A DNA stretch of 64,000 bases, taken from NCBI GenBank assembly GCA_902785925.1, contig CADAAI010000004.1, positions 1 to 64,000 on the forward strand. The letters run 5' to 3'. The stretch is from an uncultured Bacteroidales bacterium. Its GTDB lineage: Bacteria > Bacteroidota > Bacteroidia > Bacteroidales > Muribaculaceae. Made by a program: the position numbers and the translations under genes. Below the pieces are notes generated by a model that was not told the origin of the DNA, ran no database searches, and saw nothing but the letters and a program-made list of their open reading frames with translations. Below are positions 9,067 through 16,759 of the stretch, piece after piece (position 1 is the first letter of the stretch; each line of letters begins with the position of its first letter).

Positions 9067-10020
9067 TCAGCGCTTGAGGCGGATGAGGTCGCCCTTGTGG
9101 AGCACAGCATCGGGCTTGAGGTCGTTAATCTTAGCCAGATCCTTGAGGCGTACGCCAAATAGCTGCGACACGTGCCACAACGTTTCTTTGTCATCCTTGA
9201 CACGATACTGGAAGTGATCGCCCTGAGCCTCGCTATGCTTCTTGTTAACGTAGACAATTTCGCCCACTTCCGGTTGCTTATTTGTATCGGCCAAGTCGTT
9301 GTAGTCAAGCAGTTTGATGTACTTTACATCAAACTCACTGGCAATGTCCTTATAGGTGTCGCCAAGCACTGCCATAACGTAGTTGAGGCCATGACGGCGC
9401 TTGATGGGATGGCGCAGCACAGGATGTTTCCAATGCTGCTCTCGCTGAGGTTTGTCTACCTTTTGGGGTGTCTCGCCCACCAGTTTATCCAACCCGTAGG
9501 TCTCAATCATGTTGATGAGCTTCTCGGCATAGAGCGGATCGGTAGCATAGCCACAACGCTTGAGGCCGTAGGCCCAGCCACGATAGTCGGTGAGCTCAAG
9601 GGTGAATAGTTCCTGATAACGCTTGCCCTTAAGGAATCGCGAATGGTCGAGATAAGACTCGTGCACAGTGCGATACTTGCGATAGCACGTCTTGCCAATG
9701 TGGGTGCTGTCGCCCTTATAGCTGCGGTGGCACTTAACCCCAAAATGATTGTTGCCCTCTCGTGCCAATCGGCTCGTGCCCGCTGCACTCTCGAGCAATC
9801 CCTGTGCCAGCGTTATGCTCACTGGGATGCCGTTATCGCGTTGCTCAATGAGCGCCGCATTCTTATACTTGTCGATGTAGCTATACACTTCTTCGCGCGT
9901 CACCGAGAGCGCTAAAAGGTTAAAAAACAAAGAAAAAATCAAGCAAATTGCAGTTTTTTTCTTGATATTTGAAAAATTATCAATATATTTGCGATTGCTA
10001 TTATAAATCTTAAACGTCAT
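9067..10020 (-). CDS. Glucosaminidase (GH73-type) with two LysM-like domains
   Basis: I choose the second ATG at 10020 (MTFKIYNSNR; 317 residues) because the longer frame from 10041 would begin inside the -7 box TATCTTTG at 10041-10048. A signal-anchor follows a basic stretch (KKKTAICLIFSLFFNLLALS). The catalytic domain contains SITLAQGLLESAAGTSRLA, with the expected catalytic glutamate, and NNHFGVKC, as in flagellar FlgJ/mannosyl-glycoprotein endo-beta-N-acetylglucosaminidases that cut peptidoglycan. Two C-terminal repeats (YVMAVLGDTYKDIASEF... and YRVKDDKETLWHVSQLFGV...) are LysM-like wall-binding modules. It acts in the periplasm or on the wall. The start codon overlaps that of the divergent cytidine deaminase gene. 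Confidence 0.9.
   Translation of the reverse strand: MTFKIYNSNRKYIDNFSNIKKKTAICLIFSLFFNLLALSVTREEVYSYIDKYKNAALIEQRDNGIPVSITLAQGLLESAAGTSRLAREGNNHFGVKCHRSYKGDSTHIGKTCYRKYRTVHESYLDHSRFLKGKRYQELFTLELTDYRGWAYGLKRCGYATDPLYAEKLINMIETYGLDKLVGETPQKVDKPQREQHWKHPVLRHPIKRRHGLNYVMAVLGDTYKDIASEFDVKYIKLLDYNDLADTNKQPEVGEIVYVNKKHSEAQGDHFQYRVKDDKETLWHVSQLFGVRLKDLAKINDLKPDAVLHKGDLIRLKR
9984..9991 (+). promoter_or_regulatory. -7 box for cdd, inside the glucosaminidase coding region
   Basis: TATATTTG, 27 bases before the cdd ATG at 10019. It lies within the first codons of the divergent gene. Confidence 0.55.
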
Positions 10021-10486
10021 GACCGAAAAGAATTTTGTCACAAAGATACAAATTTACTCTTATAATGAACTTAACGACGAGGATAAAAATCTTGTCGACA
10101 AGGCCAAAGAAGCAACCAAGGCCAGTTATGCGCCCTACAGCAATTTCCATGTGGGAGCGGCATTGTTGCTTGACAATGGAGTAACTATTATAGGAGCCAA
10201 CCAGGAAAACGCAGCTTTTGCAGGCACTTGCGGCGAACGAAGCGCATGCTATAACGCCGGAGCCAACTATCCAGGCGTACCCATCAAGAAAATCGCCATT
10301 ACCTCGTTCACTCGTGGCAACTTTGTCGAGCCACCCACTGCACCTTGCGGCGTGTGCCGCCAAGCATTGCTCGAATTTGAGACTCAAGCTGGCAAACCCA
10401 TGGAAGTGATTCTCGTGGGCCGAGACAAAATCTATAAACTTGAGAGCATCAAGTCGCTGTTGCCATTGGCTTTCAGCGAGTTCTAA
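10019..10486 (+). CDS. cdd: Cytidine deaminase
   Basis: 155 residues, the normal size for a homotetrameric cytidine deaminase. Zinc ligands and the catalytic glutamate are visible: C71-G-E73 in TCGERSACYNAG and C110-x2-C113 in APCGVCRQ. The substrate-binding YAPYSNFHVGAALL is intact. It deaminates cytidine/deoxycytidine to uridine/deoxyuridine in pyrimidine salvage in the cytoplasm. The ATG overlaps the ATG of the divergent glucosaminidase in the sequence CATG. A secreted protein gene follows after 6 bases. Confidence 0.95.
   Translation: MTEKNFVTKIQIYSYNELNDEDKNLVDKAKEATKASYAPYSNFHVGAALLLDNGVTIIGANQENAAFAGTCGERSACYNAGANYPGVPIKKIAITSFTRGNFVEPPTAPCGVCRQALLEFETQAGKPMEVILVGRDKIYKLESIKSLLPLAFSEF
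10041..10048 (-). promoter_or_regulatory. -7 box for the glucosaminidase, inside cdd
   Basis: Minus-strand TATCTTTG; the predicted start near 10034 leads to ATG 10020. It excludes the upstream ATG at 10041. The -33 region is weak. Confidence 0.5.
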
Positions 10487-10492
10487 AATCCA

Positions 10493-11335
10493 ATGATGAA
10501 ACATATCCTTTTTTCTTTTATGACTATTGCGATGGCAATAGCCACTTCTACCGCATTGAATGCACAGCGGCCCGCAATACACGAGATTGATGCAATAAAC
10601 GATAGCGTCATCGTTGAGGGCCACAATCTCTATCTACACGACAAGCTGCAATGGGTTATGAGCGACGCCTACAAGCAACTGTGCTCCAGTAAGACGGCCT
10701 CGCTAGCCGTGGTGGGCAACCTCAACGACACACTCATGAGCGGCATTATGATTGACGTGGACCAGATGAAGTGTGTCTTCGAGTGCCGCATTAATCTCAA
10801 CACTGGCGACATCGAGCCATTCGACCTTGTCAGGGGCCTAACTCCCAAAGAAATAGAGCGCGCCGAGCGGCAAGTAGACCTACTCGACAAAGTGAGCGAG
10901 CTCGACGGCATAGTCAATATTAAGGAGGCTGGAAACCTCAATGCCGACGTGGTGGAAATCAGTCCAAAGCTCACACGTGTTTACCTCTTGCAAGGCACCA
11001 ACAAGTCGAAACTCATACCCTTCGGTAACGACTATTCCTTCGACTTCGATGCCAGCGGTAACCTCATAGCACGTCGCAAATATCACAGATCGTTTATTCC
11101 CATCGACTTCTCCAGCAAGGAAGGTAACATTCACAAGTGCACCCATTCCCACCTCGACGACAACCCCTACGTCACCCCTACCGATGTTGCCACTTTCTTG
11201 CTCTACGGCCACGACCTCTACGGCATGAAGACGTTCTCGGTCTATAGCAAAGCCTTAAGCTGCTATTTCACCTACAACGCCGAGACTTCCACCATTGTCC
11301 TAGTCGACGACAACGACGACATGAAACCAGAATAA
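10493..11335 (+). CDS. Secreted protein with a JAMM-like HxH-x7-T-x2-D motif
   Basis: 280 residues; the true start may be the second ATG at 10496. A signal peptide ends near LNA-Q (24-25). I do not recognise the whole family. The segment H218-S-H220, seven residues, T228-x2-D231 (THSHLDDNPYVTPTD), then FLLYGHDLYGMKTFSVYS, fits the HxH-x7-S/T-x2-D zinc signature of JAB1/MPN metalloproteases, with a matching following strand. The upstream glutamate expected in JAMM enzymes is not clearly placed, so this is a suggestion only. It is probably co-transcribed with cdd (6-base gap). Confidence 0.6.
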   Translation: MMKHILFSFMTIAMAIATSTALNAQRPAIHEIDAINDSVIVEGHNLYLHDKLQWVMSDAYKQLCSSKTASLAVVGNLNDTLMSGIMIDVDQMKCVFECRINLNTGDIEPFDLVRGLTPKEIERAERQVDLLDKVSELDGIVNIKEAGNLNADVVEISPKLTRVYLLQGTNKSKLIPFGNDYSFDFDASGNLIARRKYHRSFIPIDFSSKEGNIHKCTHSHLDDNPYVTPTDVATFLLYGHDLYGMKTFSVYSKALSCYFTYNAETSTIVLVDDNDDMKPE

Positions 11336-11426
11336 AAAAATGAAGTGGGATATGCAAGACAAAGCTCAGCATTTCCCACTTCCCATTTATTCCTTGTTCC
11401 TTATTACTTCTTACTTCTTCCTTCCA

Positions 11427-13136
11427 TTAGTCTTTCTTCTTTACACCTAGGCGGGCCTCAACAACGTTGAGCACATAGTCGCCCACAGTCTCGCACTCAT
11501 CGAAGAAGTCGCTGTACATGGTTCCAATAGCGTAGCTGTACTTCTGCTCATTCACATCATTGAAGTTCTCGGCCTTAACCATGTCGCGATAGTTGTCAAT
11601 CTCGTTCTCAATGTTATAGGCACGGTTGATGTTGCTGTGCTCTTTATAGTTCACGAGTATCTTGTTCATCTCGGTGAGGCTATTGTTCACAAGTTCCATC
11701 ATGGTCTTTATATGCTTGATTTGATAGCCCGAGAACTGATCCTTGCTAGTGCGATAACGGTTTATAATGCGGGCCAACTTGTAGTTGCTGTCACCAATAC
11801 TCTCAATCTCCGAAATCTCACGAAGCATGGCACGCATCTTGGCCTTGGTCTCATCACTCAAGTGAGCGTCACTCACATCATGAAGATAATTGGCAATGTC
11901 AACCTCCATCTGGTCGCTTATCTCTTCATATTTCTCGATGCGGGAATATAGCTTTACAAACTTGTCATTATCTTCCTCTTCGAGAAGGTCGCGCACCATG
12001 CCAAACATACTTTGAATGCGTTCTCCAAACGAACGAATCTCCTTCTGAGCCTCAAGCACCGAGAGCTCTGGGGTCTTCATGATACCCGAAGTGATAAAGT
12101 GTAGCTTGAAGTCGTCTTCCTCGTCCTCGCGGCGGGGCTTAATGATTGCGCACACGAGCTTCTCAATCTGAGGAATGAACCAAATCAACACTGCAGTATT
12201 GGTGATATTGAATGCCGAGTGGAATCCTGCAAGAACAACTGATATGCGGGCTAGGTTGTCGGCATAGTTAGGGTCGCTGGCGGGCATATTTTGGTCAAAT
12301 CCTGCCACGTCGCACACCAAGCCAACAAACGGCTTGAACAATATCAGTGACCATATCACACCTATCATGTTGTAGGTGAAGTGGGCCAGTGCCGCTCGCC
12401 GTGCCTGAACGTTGGCGCCCATGGCAGCAATATTGGCAGTAATCGTGGTTCCTATATTCTCACCAAGAACGAGCATGATACCTTGATATATTGTCATTAC
12501 TCCGGTGGAGCACAATATCATAGTGATTGCCATCATGGCGGCACTCGACTGAACGCACAGCGTGAGAATACTACCAATCACTAGGAACAACAGGTAGCTC
12601 CACATTGAGTCACCAAACTGTGAGAAGAATGCCATGATGCTGTCGCGCATCGCGGGATCGTTGGCAAAGTTTGTACCGGTCTCCTTCAACGTACCCAGTC
12701 CCAAGAAGAGGAAGGCAACACCAAATAGGAAGTCGCCAATCACACGGCGCTTCTTCATGTAAATCAAGATGATACCGATGAAGAATGCGGGATATACAAA
12801 GTCGGTGATATTGAACGAGAATCCCAAACTCATAATCCACGCCGTAACGGTGGTTCCAATGTTGGCACCCATGATAACCGAAATGGCTTGAATCAAGGTA
12901 AGCAATCCTGCGTTTACAAACGATACCGTCATCAAGGTGGTGGCGGTAGAACTCTGAACTGCTGCAGTCACGGCAACACCGGTGAGCATTCCTGTGAAAC
13001 GGTTGGTGGTCATCGCACCAAGAACGCGACGCAACTGAGGACCAGCCATCTTCTGCAAACTCTCGCTCATTGATTTCATACCGAACATCAGCAGAGCCAA
13101 TGAACCGATGAGCTTAAAAACTATCAAAATAGACAT
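11427..13136 (-). CDS. Na/Pi-cotransporter family protein with C-terminal PhoU domain
   Basis: 569 residues. The membrane part (1-325) holds the duplicated Na_Pi_cotrans repeat, recognised by GANIGTTVTAWIMSLG and GENIGTTITANIAAMGAN, with the QSSTATT and QSSAAMM motifs that form the two re-entrant loops. The C-terminal 210 residues are helical and PhoU-like (IRSFGERIQSMFGMVRDL; REISEIESIGDSNYKLARI). It should import phosphate coupled to sodium across the inner membrane, or maintain phosphate balance. A -7 box lies at 13167-13174. Single-gene unit. Confidence 0.92.
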   Translation of the reverse strand: MSILIVFKLIGSLALLMFGMKSMSESLQKMAGPQLRRVLGAMTTNRFTGMLTGVAVTAAVQSSTATTLMTVSFVNAGLLTLIQAISVIMGANIGTTVTAWIMSLGFSFNITDFVYPAFFIGIILIYMKKRRVIGDFLFGVAFLFLGLGTLKETGTNFANDPAMRDSIMAFFSQFGDSMWSYLLFLVIGSILTLCVQSSAAMMAITMILCSTGVMTIYQGIMLVLGENIGTTITANIAAMGANVQARRAALAHFTYNMIGVIWSLILFKPFVGLVCDVAGFDQNMPASDPNYADNLARISVVLAGFHSAFNITNTAVLIWFIPQIEKLVCAIIKPRREDEEDDFKLHFITSGIMKTPELSVLEAQKEIRSFGERIQSMFGMVRDLLEEEDNDKFVKLYSRIEKYEEISDQMEVDIANYLHDVSDAHLSDETKAKMRAMLREISEIESIGDSNYKLARIINRYRTSKDQFSGYQIKHIKTMMELVNNSLTEMNKILVNYKEHSNINRAYNIENEIDNYRDMVKAENFNDVNEQKYSYAIGTMYSDFFDECETVGDYVLNVVEARLGVKKKD

Positions 13137-13166
13137 AAAAACAGTAGTTTAGGTGATTTCTTGGTG

Positions 13167-13174
13167 CAAAGGTA
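13167..13174 (-). promoter_or_regulatory. -7 box (TACCTTTG) for the Na/Pi transporter
   Basis: Minus-strand TACCTTTG 31 bases before the ATG. Confidence 0.5.
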
Positions 13175-13239
13175 ATAATAATTAATGGTTTTTCGTTTAT
13201 GCACACCCTATTTTTTCAATAAATGCTCTTTATATTGGT

Positions 13240-13395
13240 TTTCTCGGGTGTCGTTATGGCAACGGGTCGGACGCCTGCGTTAGCGCAGGATTCAGCCGTG
13301 CGACTTCGGAGCGTCCACACCACGAGGTAAAGAGCGACACGTCACGAGGACTCGTCACCAGCCGCAGGCGTTCAGGTGGCGAGCTCCTATCGGGT
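13240..13395. repeat. GC-rich block with nested palindromes, not coding
   Basis: This patch is richer in G+C than the flanking spacers. It includes a perfect stem CCTGCG-TTAG-CGCAGG and a distal copy of the same arm (CGCAGGCG) near 13363, so long-range pairing is possible. A dispersed repeat or a structured transcript are both possible; I do not recognise it. Confidence 0.4.
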
Positions 13396-13404
13396 TATAC
13401 TTAG

Positions 13405-14058
13405 CTATCTCATTTCATAAATGTCAGCATCAACATCAGGCATAGTTTTCTTCGGTTGGTATATAATCACTTCGCCCATGAAATTTGTGTTGTCTTCTTT
13501 CATCTTTAATATGAGATTATTTTCGGGTAAGTTAAGTTCCTTTATCACATCCTCATATCCGAGGTATTCTATCTGCACTTTACAACCTTTAGAGACTTTT
13601 ATAGCGAATTGTCCGTAATAATCAGTTGCTGTTCCGAGTTTTGTTATTTTTCCTTTTTTATCTAGGACGTGAATAGATGCTCCTATCAATGGCTCATTAT
13701 CCTCATCGACGACGCATCCACGCACAATTATGGCGGCAGCGTCATTTGGTGCGCAATCAACAGGCTTCAGTTCCTGTTTACTCTGCTCAACTTTTGGCAC
13801 AACATGATATGTCTGTGCCATTGCAGGAGCAATGCTTGTTGCTCCAAGGGCAAGACCTGCAACCACTGCTGCCTTGCCAAGAGTTTGACGACGCAACAGT
13901 TGGCGCTCAATATAGCGCAATTCTTTTTCACACTGAGGGCAAGTACCCGAGCAATCGCCTTTGTGATTACACTCAACGGGAGTATATTCGATGTCATTGG
14001 CCTGTGCAATATTGAGCCTGATTTCTTTGAGCGCCTTACAGATCTGTTTCCCTTTCAT
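13405..14058 (-). CDS. Cys-motif plus carboxypeptidase-regulatory-like (CarboxypepD_reg) protein
   Basis: I choose ATG 14058 (MKGKQICKALKEIRL; 217 residues), since the upstream extension has no family character and this opening recurs in Bacteroidales proteins. A Cys cluster C30, C36, C40, C43 (ECNHKGDCSGTCPQC) suggests metal binding. Next is RRQTLGKAAVVAGLALGATSIAPAMAQ, a twin-arginine-like export signal placed internally at residues 56-82. The C-terminal half is a CarboxypepD_reg beta-sandwich (VRGCVVDEDNEPLIGASIHVLD; TDYYGQFAIKV; VQIEYLGYEDV), the module commonly found at the N-terminus of TonB-dependent receptors. Function unknown; no receptor gene follows. Confidence 0.65.
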   Translation of the reverse strand: MKGKQICKALKEIRLNIAQANDIEYTPVECNHKGDCSGTCPQCEKELRYIERQLLRRQTLGKAAVVAGLALGATSIAPAMAQTYHVVPKVEQSKQELKPVDCAPNDAAAIIVRGCVVDEDNEPLIGASIHVLDKKGKITKLGTATDYYGQFAIKVSKGCKVQIEYLGYEDVIKELNLPENNLILKMKEDNTNFMGEVIIYQPKKTMPDVDADIYEMR

Positions 14059-14157
14059 AATAAATAGTTTTGTGGAGTTCAACTTCGCAAAGTAAAAGGT
14101 TTTTTCATTAAAAACCAAATAATTGCTCTCTTTTTCGGTTTCCACTCGGCAAAAGAC

Positions 14158-14215
14158 AAGATTTGTATGCAGCTCCCCCTCTAAGCTAGAGGGGGGCGTG
14201 GGGAGTATGACTAAA
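14158..14215. repeat. Short copy of the AGCTCCCCCTCTAAG palindromic element
   Basis: At 14171-14213, CCCCCTCTAAGCTAGAGGGGGG followed by GTGGGGAGTATGA, nearly identical to 3209-3249. It lies between the CarboxypepD_reg gene and the promoter of the small lipoprotein. Confidence 0.75.
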
Positions 14216-14264
14216 GGCTATGCACATTTTCTCCAAAAAAGCCTTGCTTTATTTAAATTTGTTG

Positions 14265-14272
14265 TAACTTTG
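14265..14272 (+). promoter_or_regulatory. -7 box (TAACTTTG) of lipoprotein cassette A
   Basis: TAACTTTG with TTG at 14244-14246, 18 bases between. The same promoter with the same flanks occurs at 36637-36644 before the paralogous gene. Confidence 0.6.
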
Positions 14273-14308
14273 CACAAATGAATTATTAACCAATAGAATT
14301 ACAACATT

Positions 14309-14707
14309 ATGAAGAAGATACTTTTATTAATGGCAATCATTCTGCCTTTCGTCCTCACTTCCTGCGGCGACGATAAAGACGAACCAAAGCAATCTCTCGA
14401 AGAGCAACTTATTGGCAGATGGGTAGGTTCATCTGGTAATCGTGATATTGCCTTTGATTTTAAAGCTGACCATACAGGTCTTTTTTCATGGAAGTTTATT
14501 GAAAACACTTTACAAGATGTTGCAACGACTGGTTCATCTGAATTCACTTGGTCATTGAAAGGAAATATCTTATCTTATACTTATCGTGACGGATTGTATG
14601 AACAAGATCCTATGGTAACTCAAGATTATGAAATATCAATTAAAGATGATGTGTTAAATATGAAGTATAATGGCATAGAATTGGTTCTCCATAAAGCCAA
14701 GGGCTAA
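14309..14707 (+). CDS. Small lipocalin-like lipoprotein, copy A
   Basis: 132 residues. Lipoprotein signal with lipobox LTSC (C19) followed by acidic GDDKDEPKQ, which suggests surface-exposed retention typical of Bacteroidales lipoproteins. The body has LIGRWVGSS, FKADHTGLFSW, FTWSLKGNILSYTY and YEISIKDDVLNMKY, the strand pattern of lipocalin-like/DUF proteins common in this order. Ligand unknown. A paralogue of the same length lies at 36201-36599 with a near-identical first 30 residues, the same promoter and a matching terminator. Confidence 0.8.
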   Translation: MKKILLLMAIILPFVLTSCGDDKDEPKQSLEEQLIGRWVGSSGNRDIAFDFKADHTGLFSWKFIENTLQDVATTGSSEFTWSLKGNILSYTYRDGLYEQDPMVTQDYEISIKDDVLNMKYNGIELVLHKAKG

Positions 14708-14729
14708 ATCCCACATCATCCAAAACTAC

Positions 14730-14767
14730 AAGCGGTTGGTTTACACACTAAGGTAAATCAACCGCTT
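14730..14767 (+). terminator. Rho-independent terminator of lipoprotein copy A
   Basis: Arms 14730-14744 and 14753-14767 (AAGCGGTTGGTTTAC / GTAAATCAACCGCTT, one wobble) followed by AAATTTTC. The same hairpin follows the paralogue at 36143-36177. Confidence 0.75.
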
Positions 14768-14801
14768 AAATTTTCAAAATACTTTAAAAGGAACTTTTCA
14801 C

Positions 14802-14932
14802 CTAACGAACAATGACCTTGCGGCCTTCATGGATGTAAATACCTTTGGTCATAGGACGGCTGTAGTATTTGCGTCCCACCTGGAACGCAGGTAAGCCAGT
14901 TGATACAGAATTTGCACAACTCAATTTAAAAC
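14802..14932 (-). pseudogene. Orphan C-terminal tail of a secreted protein
   Basis: Reading in reverse up to the stop at 14802-14804 gives a fragment ending GRKYYSRPMTKGIYIHEGRKVIVR, the type of C-terminal tail found on secreted Bacteroidales proteins. The 15035 gene ends with a similar tail (RGIVIEKGKKILVK). There is no body or start, and the fragment begins just after that gene's terminator hairpin. I read it as the leftover end of a lost gene. Confidence 0.45.
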
Positions 14933-14936
14933 GATA

Positions 14937-14976
14937 GAAGAGGATGCATCTGTTTCAAAACTGATGCATCCTCTTC
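14937..14976 (-). terminator. Terminator of the beta-helix protein gene
   Basis: A perfect 14-bp inverted repeat (14937-14950 and 14963-14976, around AGAGGATGCATC), followed in the minus direction by ATCGTTTT. It lies 58 bases after the stop at 15035. The 327-base gap here therefore holds two terminators and a gene remnant. Confidence 0.7.
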
Positions 14977-15034
14977 TTGTGTGTAGGGTTTAAAAACTAT
15001 TTAACCAAGGTGTTGAGCAAGCTCAGTTCTGCTC

Positions 15035-16495
15035 TCACTTAACCAAGATTTTCTTGCCCTTCTCGATTACGATACCACGATAGTTGCTGTCGACTGGTTG
15101 ACCCAAGATGTTGTAGCGTTGAGTGCTACCATTGTTGTCAACATTGATGTTGTCGATGCCAGTAAAGGTTGTGCCAGCCCATGGAGTGTAGATAACCTCA
15201 CCCTTGGATGGATCATCTTCCATATCAAAGATTGACACGCGTGGGCTTGCTGCCTCAGCAACATACCAAGAGTTGTTCTGAGCGTAGACGGTGTTGGGCG
15301 AGTTGTTGTAGAAGTCAAAACGCTGGAACTCGCCTTCAGGATCGAAGCCGTTAGTATACTTGGTATTACCGTTATTGATAAATACGTTCTGGCCAGGATT
15401 GTATTCTACATCTTTTGCATCTCCGGTAACATAGCCAGCGTTGATGTCAACGTTGCCAATCACTGTGATGCCCCACACGTTGCCCTCGATGTGGTTGCCT
15501 TGCATGTAGGCTTTAGCAATTACATTTGCTGAGTTGCAGGTAATGTTGAGACCGCTACCTCCCAGGTCGGGGTCGGAAATGTACTTGTTGTTGAGCACTG
15601 TGTTGCCAATCATGCGCACATCGCCAGGACCAGTTAGGGTGATACCATAAGAGCAGTTCTCAACCAAGTTGTTGGTAACATAGAGAGTTCCTGTGGGAGG
15701 ATTTCCGAGCAGGCAAGCCAGAGCGATACCACCCGAGCGTGTGGTCTCGGCTGCACCATGCACCTCATTGCCATCGATAATGATGTCGTAAGGACCAGTA
15801 GCACTCATGTTGATGCCAGGATAAAGGCGGGTGCTGGCATTAGGCTTGTTGATGATGTTGTCTTTGATGGTAATACCGCAAGCCACATTGGCACCACTTG
15901 CCACCGACGAGAGCGTTGGATTTTCAAACACGCAATCCTGAACCAGGTTGCCCTTGCTCAGCGAGGTGAAGTTGATAGCGGCATTGCCGCCCTTGCTGTT
16001 GTGGTCGTTGAAGGTGCAACCAGTAACAGTGAGGCAACCTTCCTCGGTGCCGTTGCCATAGTTGATACCAACATAGTTGAAAGTGCTGCCGGTGATAGTT
16101 GCCGACGCGCCTTCCTGATACATGCGGAAGCCCTTGGCTGTGCCTTCCGAACCCGATGCTGCTCCAATGGTAGCATTAGTGATGGTGAGATTTCCATTAA
16201 CTTCCATCGTCGATGAGCCACCAAAGAGCAGAGTCTCGCCTTCGCTAATCACGAGGTCACCATTGATGGTGAAGTAGTTCTTAGTGAGAACAATGTTGTC
16301 GTTGTCGAAGCCAAGGCCACTCACCCCCTCGGGAAGCGATGCGGGCAGATTGATAACATAGGCACCATCTACCACAGCAACACCAGTGCCGTCCTCCATA
16401 ACGGGTACCAGCGTGGCAAGATCACTCAGGGTGTAGGTGTTGGCACTTGCCAGCAGAGCAAGAGCCGTGAAACATAGCGTAATGATTTTCTTCAT
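15035..16495 (-). CDS. Secreted right-handed parallel beta-helix protein
   Basis: 486 residues. Signal peptide MKKIITLCFTALALLASA. From about residue 80 to 400 the sequence is a run of short repeated turns with N/G-rich corners (MEVNGNLTITNATIG, ATITGSTFNYVG, CLTVTGCTFNDHN, GITIKDNIINKP, LYVTNNLVENCSYGITL), the pattern of pectate-lyase-like parallel beta-helices. No catalytic motif could be assigned, so polysaccharide binding or cleavage is only a possibility. The last 30 residues (YNILGQPVDSNYRGIVIEKG then KKILVK) are a sorting-type C-terminal tail, suggesting surface export. Promoter box at 16572-16579. Confidence 0.75.
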   Translation of the reverse strand: MKKIITLCFTALALLASANTYTLSDLATLVPVMEDGTGVAVVDGAYVINLPASLPEGVSGLGFDNDNIVLTKNYFTINGDLVISEGETLLFGGSSTMEVNGNLTITNATIGAASGSEGTAKGFRMYQEGASATITGSTFNYVGINYGNGTEEGCLTVTGCTFNDHNSKGGNAAINFTSLSKGNLVQDCVFENPTLSSVASGANVACGITIKDNIINKPNASTRLYPGINMSATGPYDIIIDGNEVHGAAETTRSGGIALACLLGNPPTGTLYVTNNLVENCSYGITLTGPGDVRMIGNTVLNNKYISDPDLGGSGLNITCNSANVIAKAYMQGNHIEGNVWGITVIGNVDINAGYVTGDAKDVEYNPGQNVFINNGNTKYTNGFDPEGEFQRFDFYNNSPNTVYAQNNSWYVAEAASPRVSIFDMEDDPSKGEVIYTPWAGTTFTGIDNINVDNNGSTQRYNILGQPVDSNYRGIVIEKGKKILVK

Positions 16496-16571
16496 GTCGT
16501 TTTGGTTTTATTTGGTTAATAAAAAATAGACTTTGTAATGACGAGTGTTGCAACACCAAACTCGCACATTG

Positions 16572-16579
16572 CAAAGATA
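16572..16579 (-). promoter_or_regulatory. -7 box (TATCTTTG) for the beta-helix protein
   Basis: Minus-strand TATCTTTG 77 bases before the ATG at 16495. Confidence 0.5.
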
Positions 16580-16719
16580 ATACATCTTTTACAAAACAGC
16601 AAATTTGCAAACTTGTTTTCGCCTTTTTATATCCAAGCTAATCAAAACACACAAAAAAATCTTTTTGTTCATTTTATTGTTTTTCTTGTGCAAAATCAAG
16701 GATATTCAAAAAAACTAAT

Positions 16720-16727
16720 TAACTTTG
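16720..16727 (+). promoter_or_regulatory. -7 box (TAACTTTG) for nadE
   Basis: TAACTTTG 32 bases before the nadE ATG. Confidence 0.5.
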
Positions 16728-16759
16728 TAAGTTTAATTGAACTTTAATTAAAGGATATT

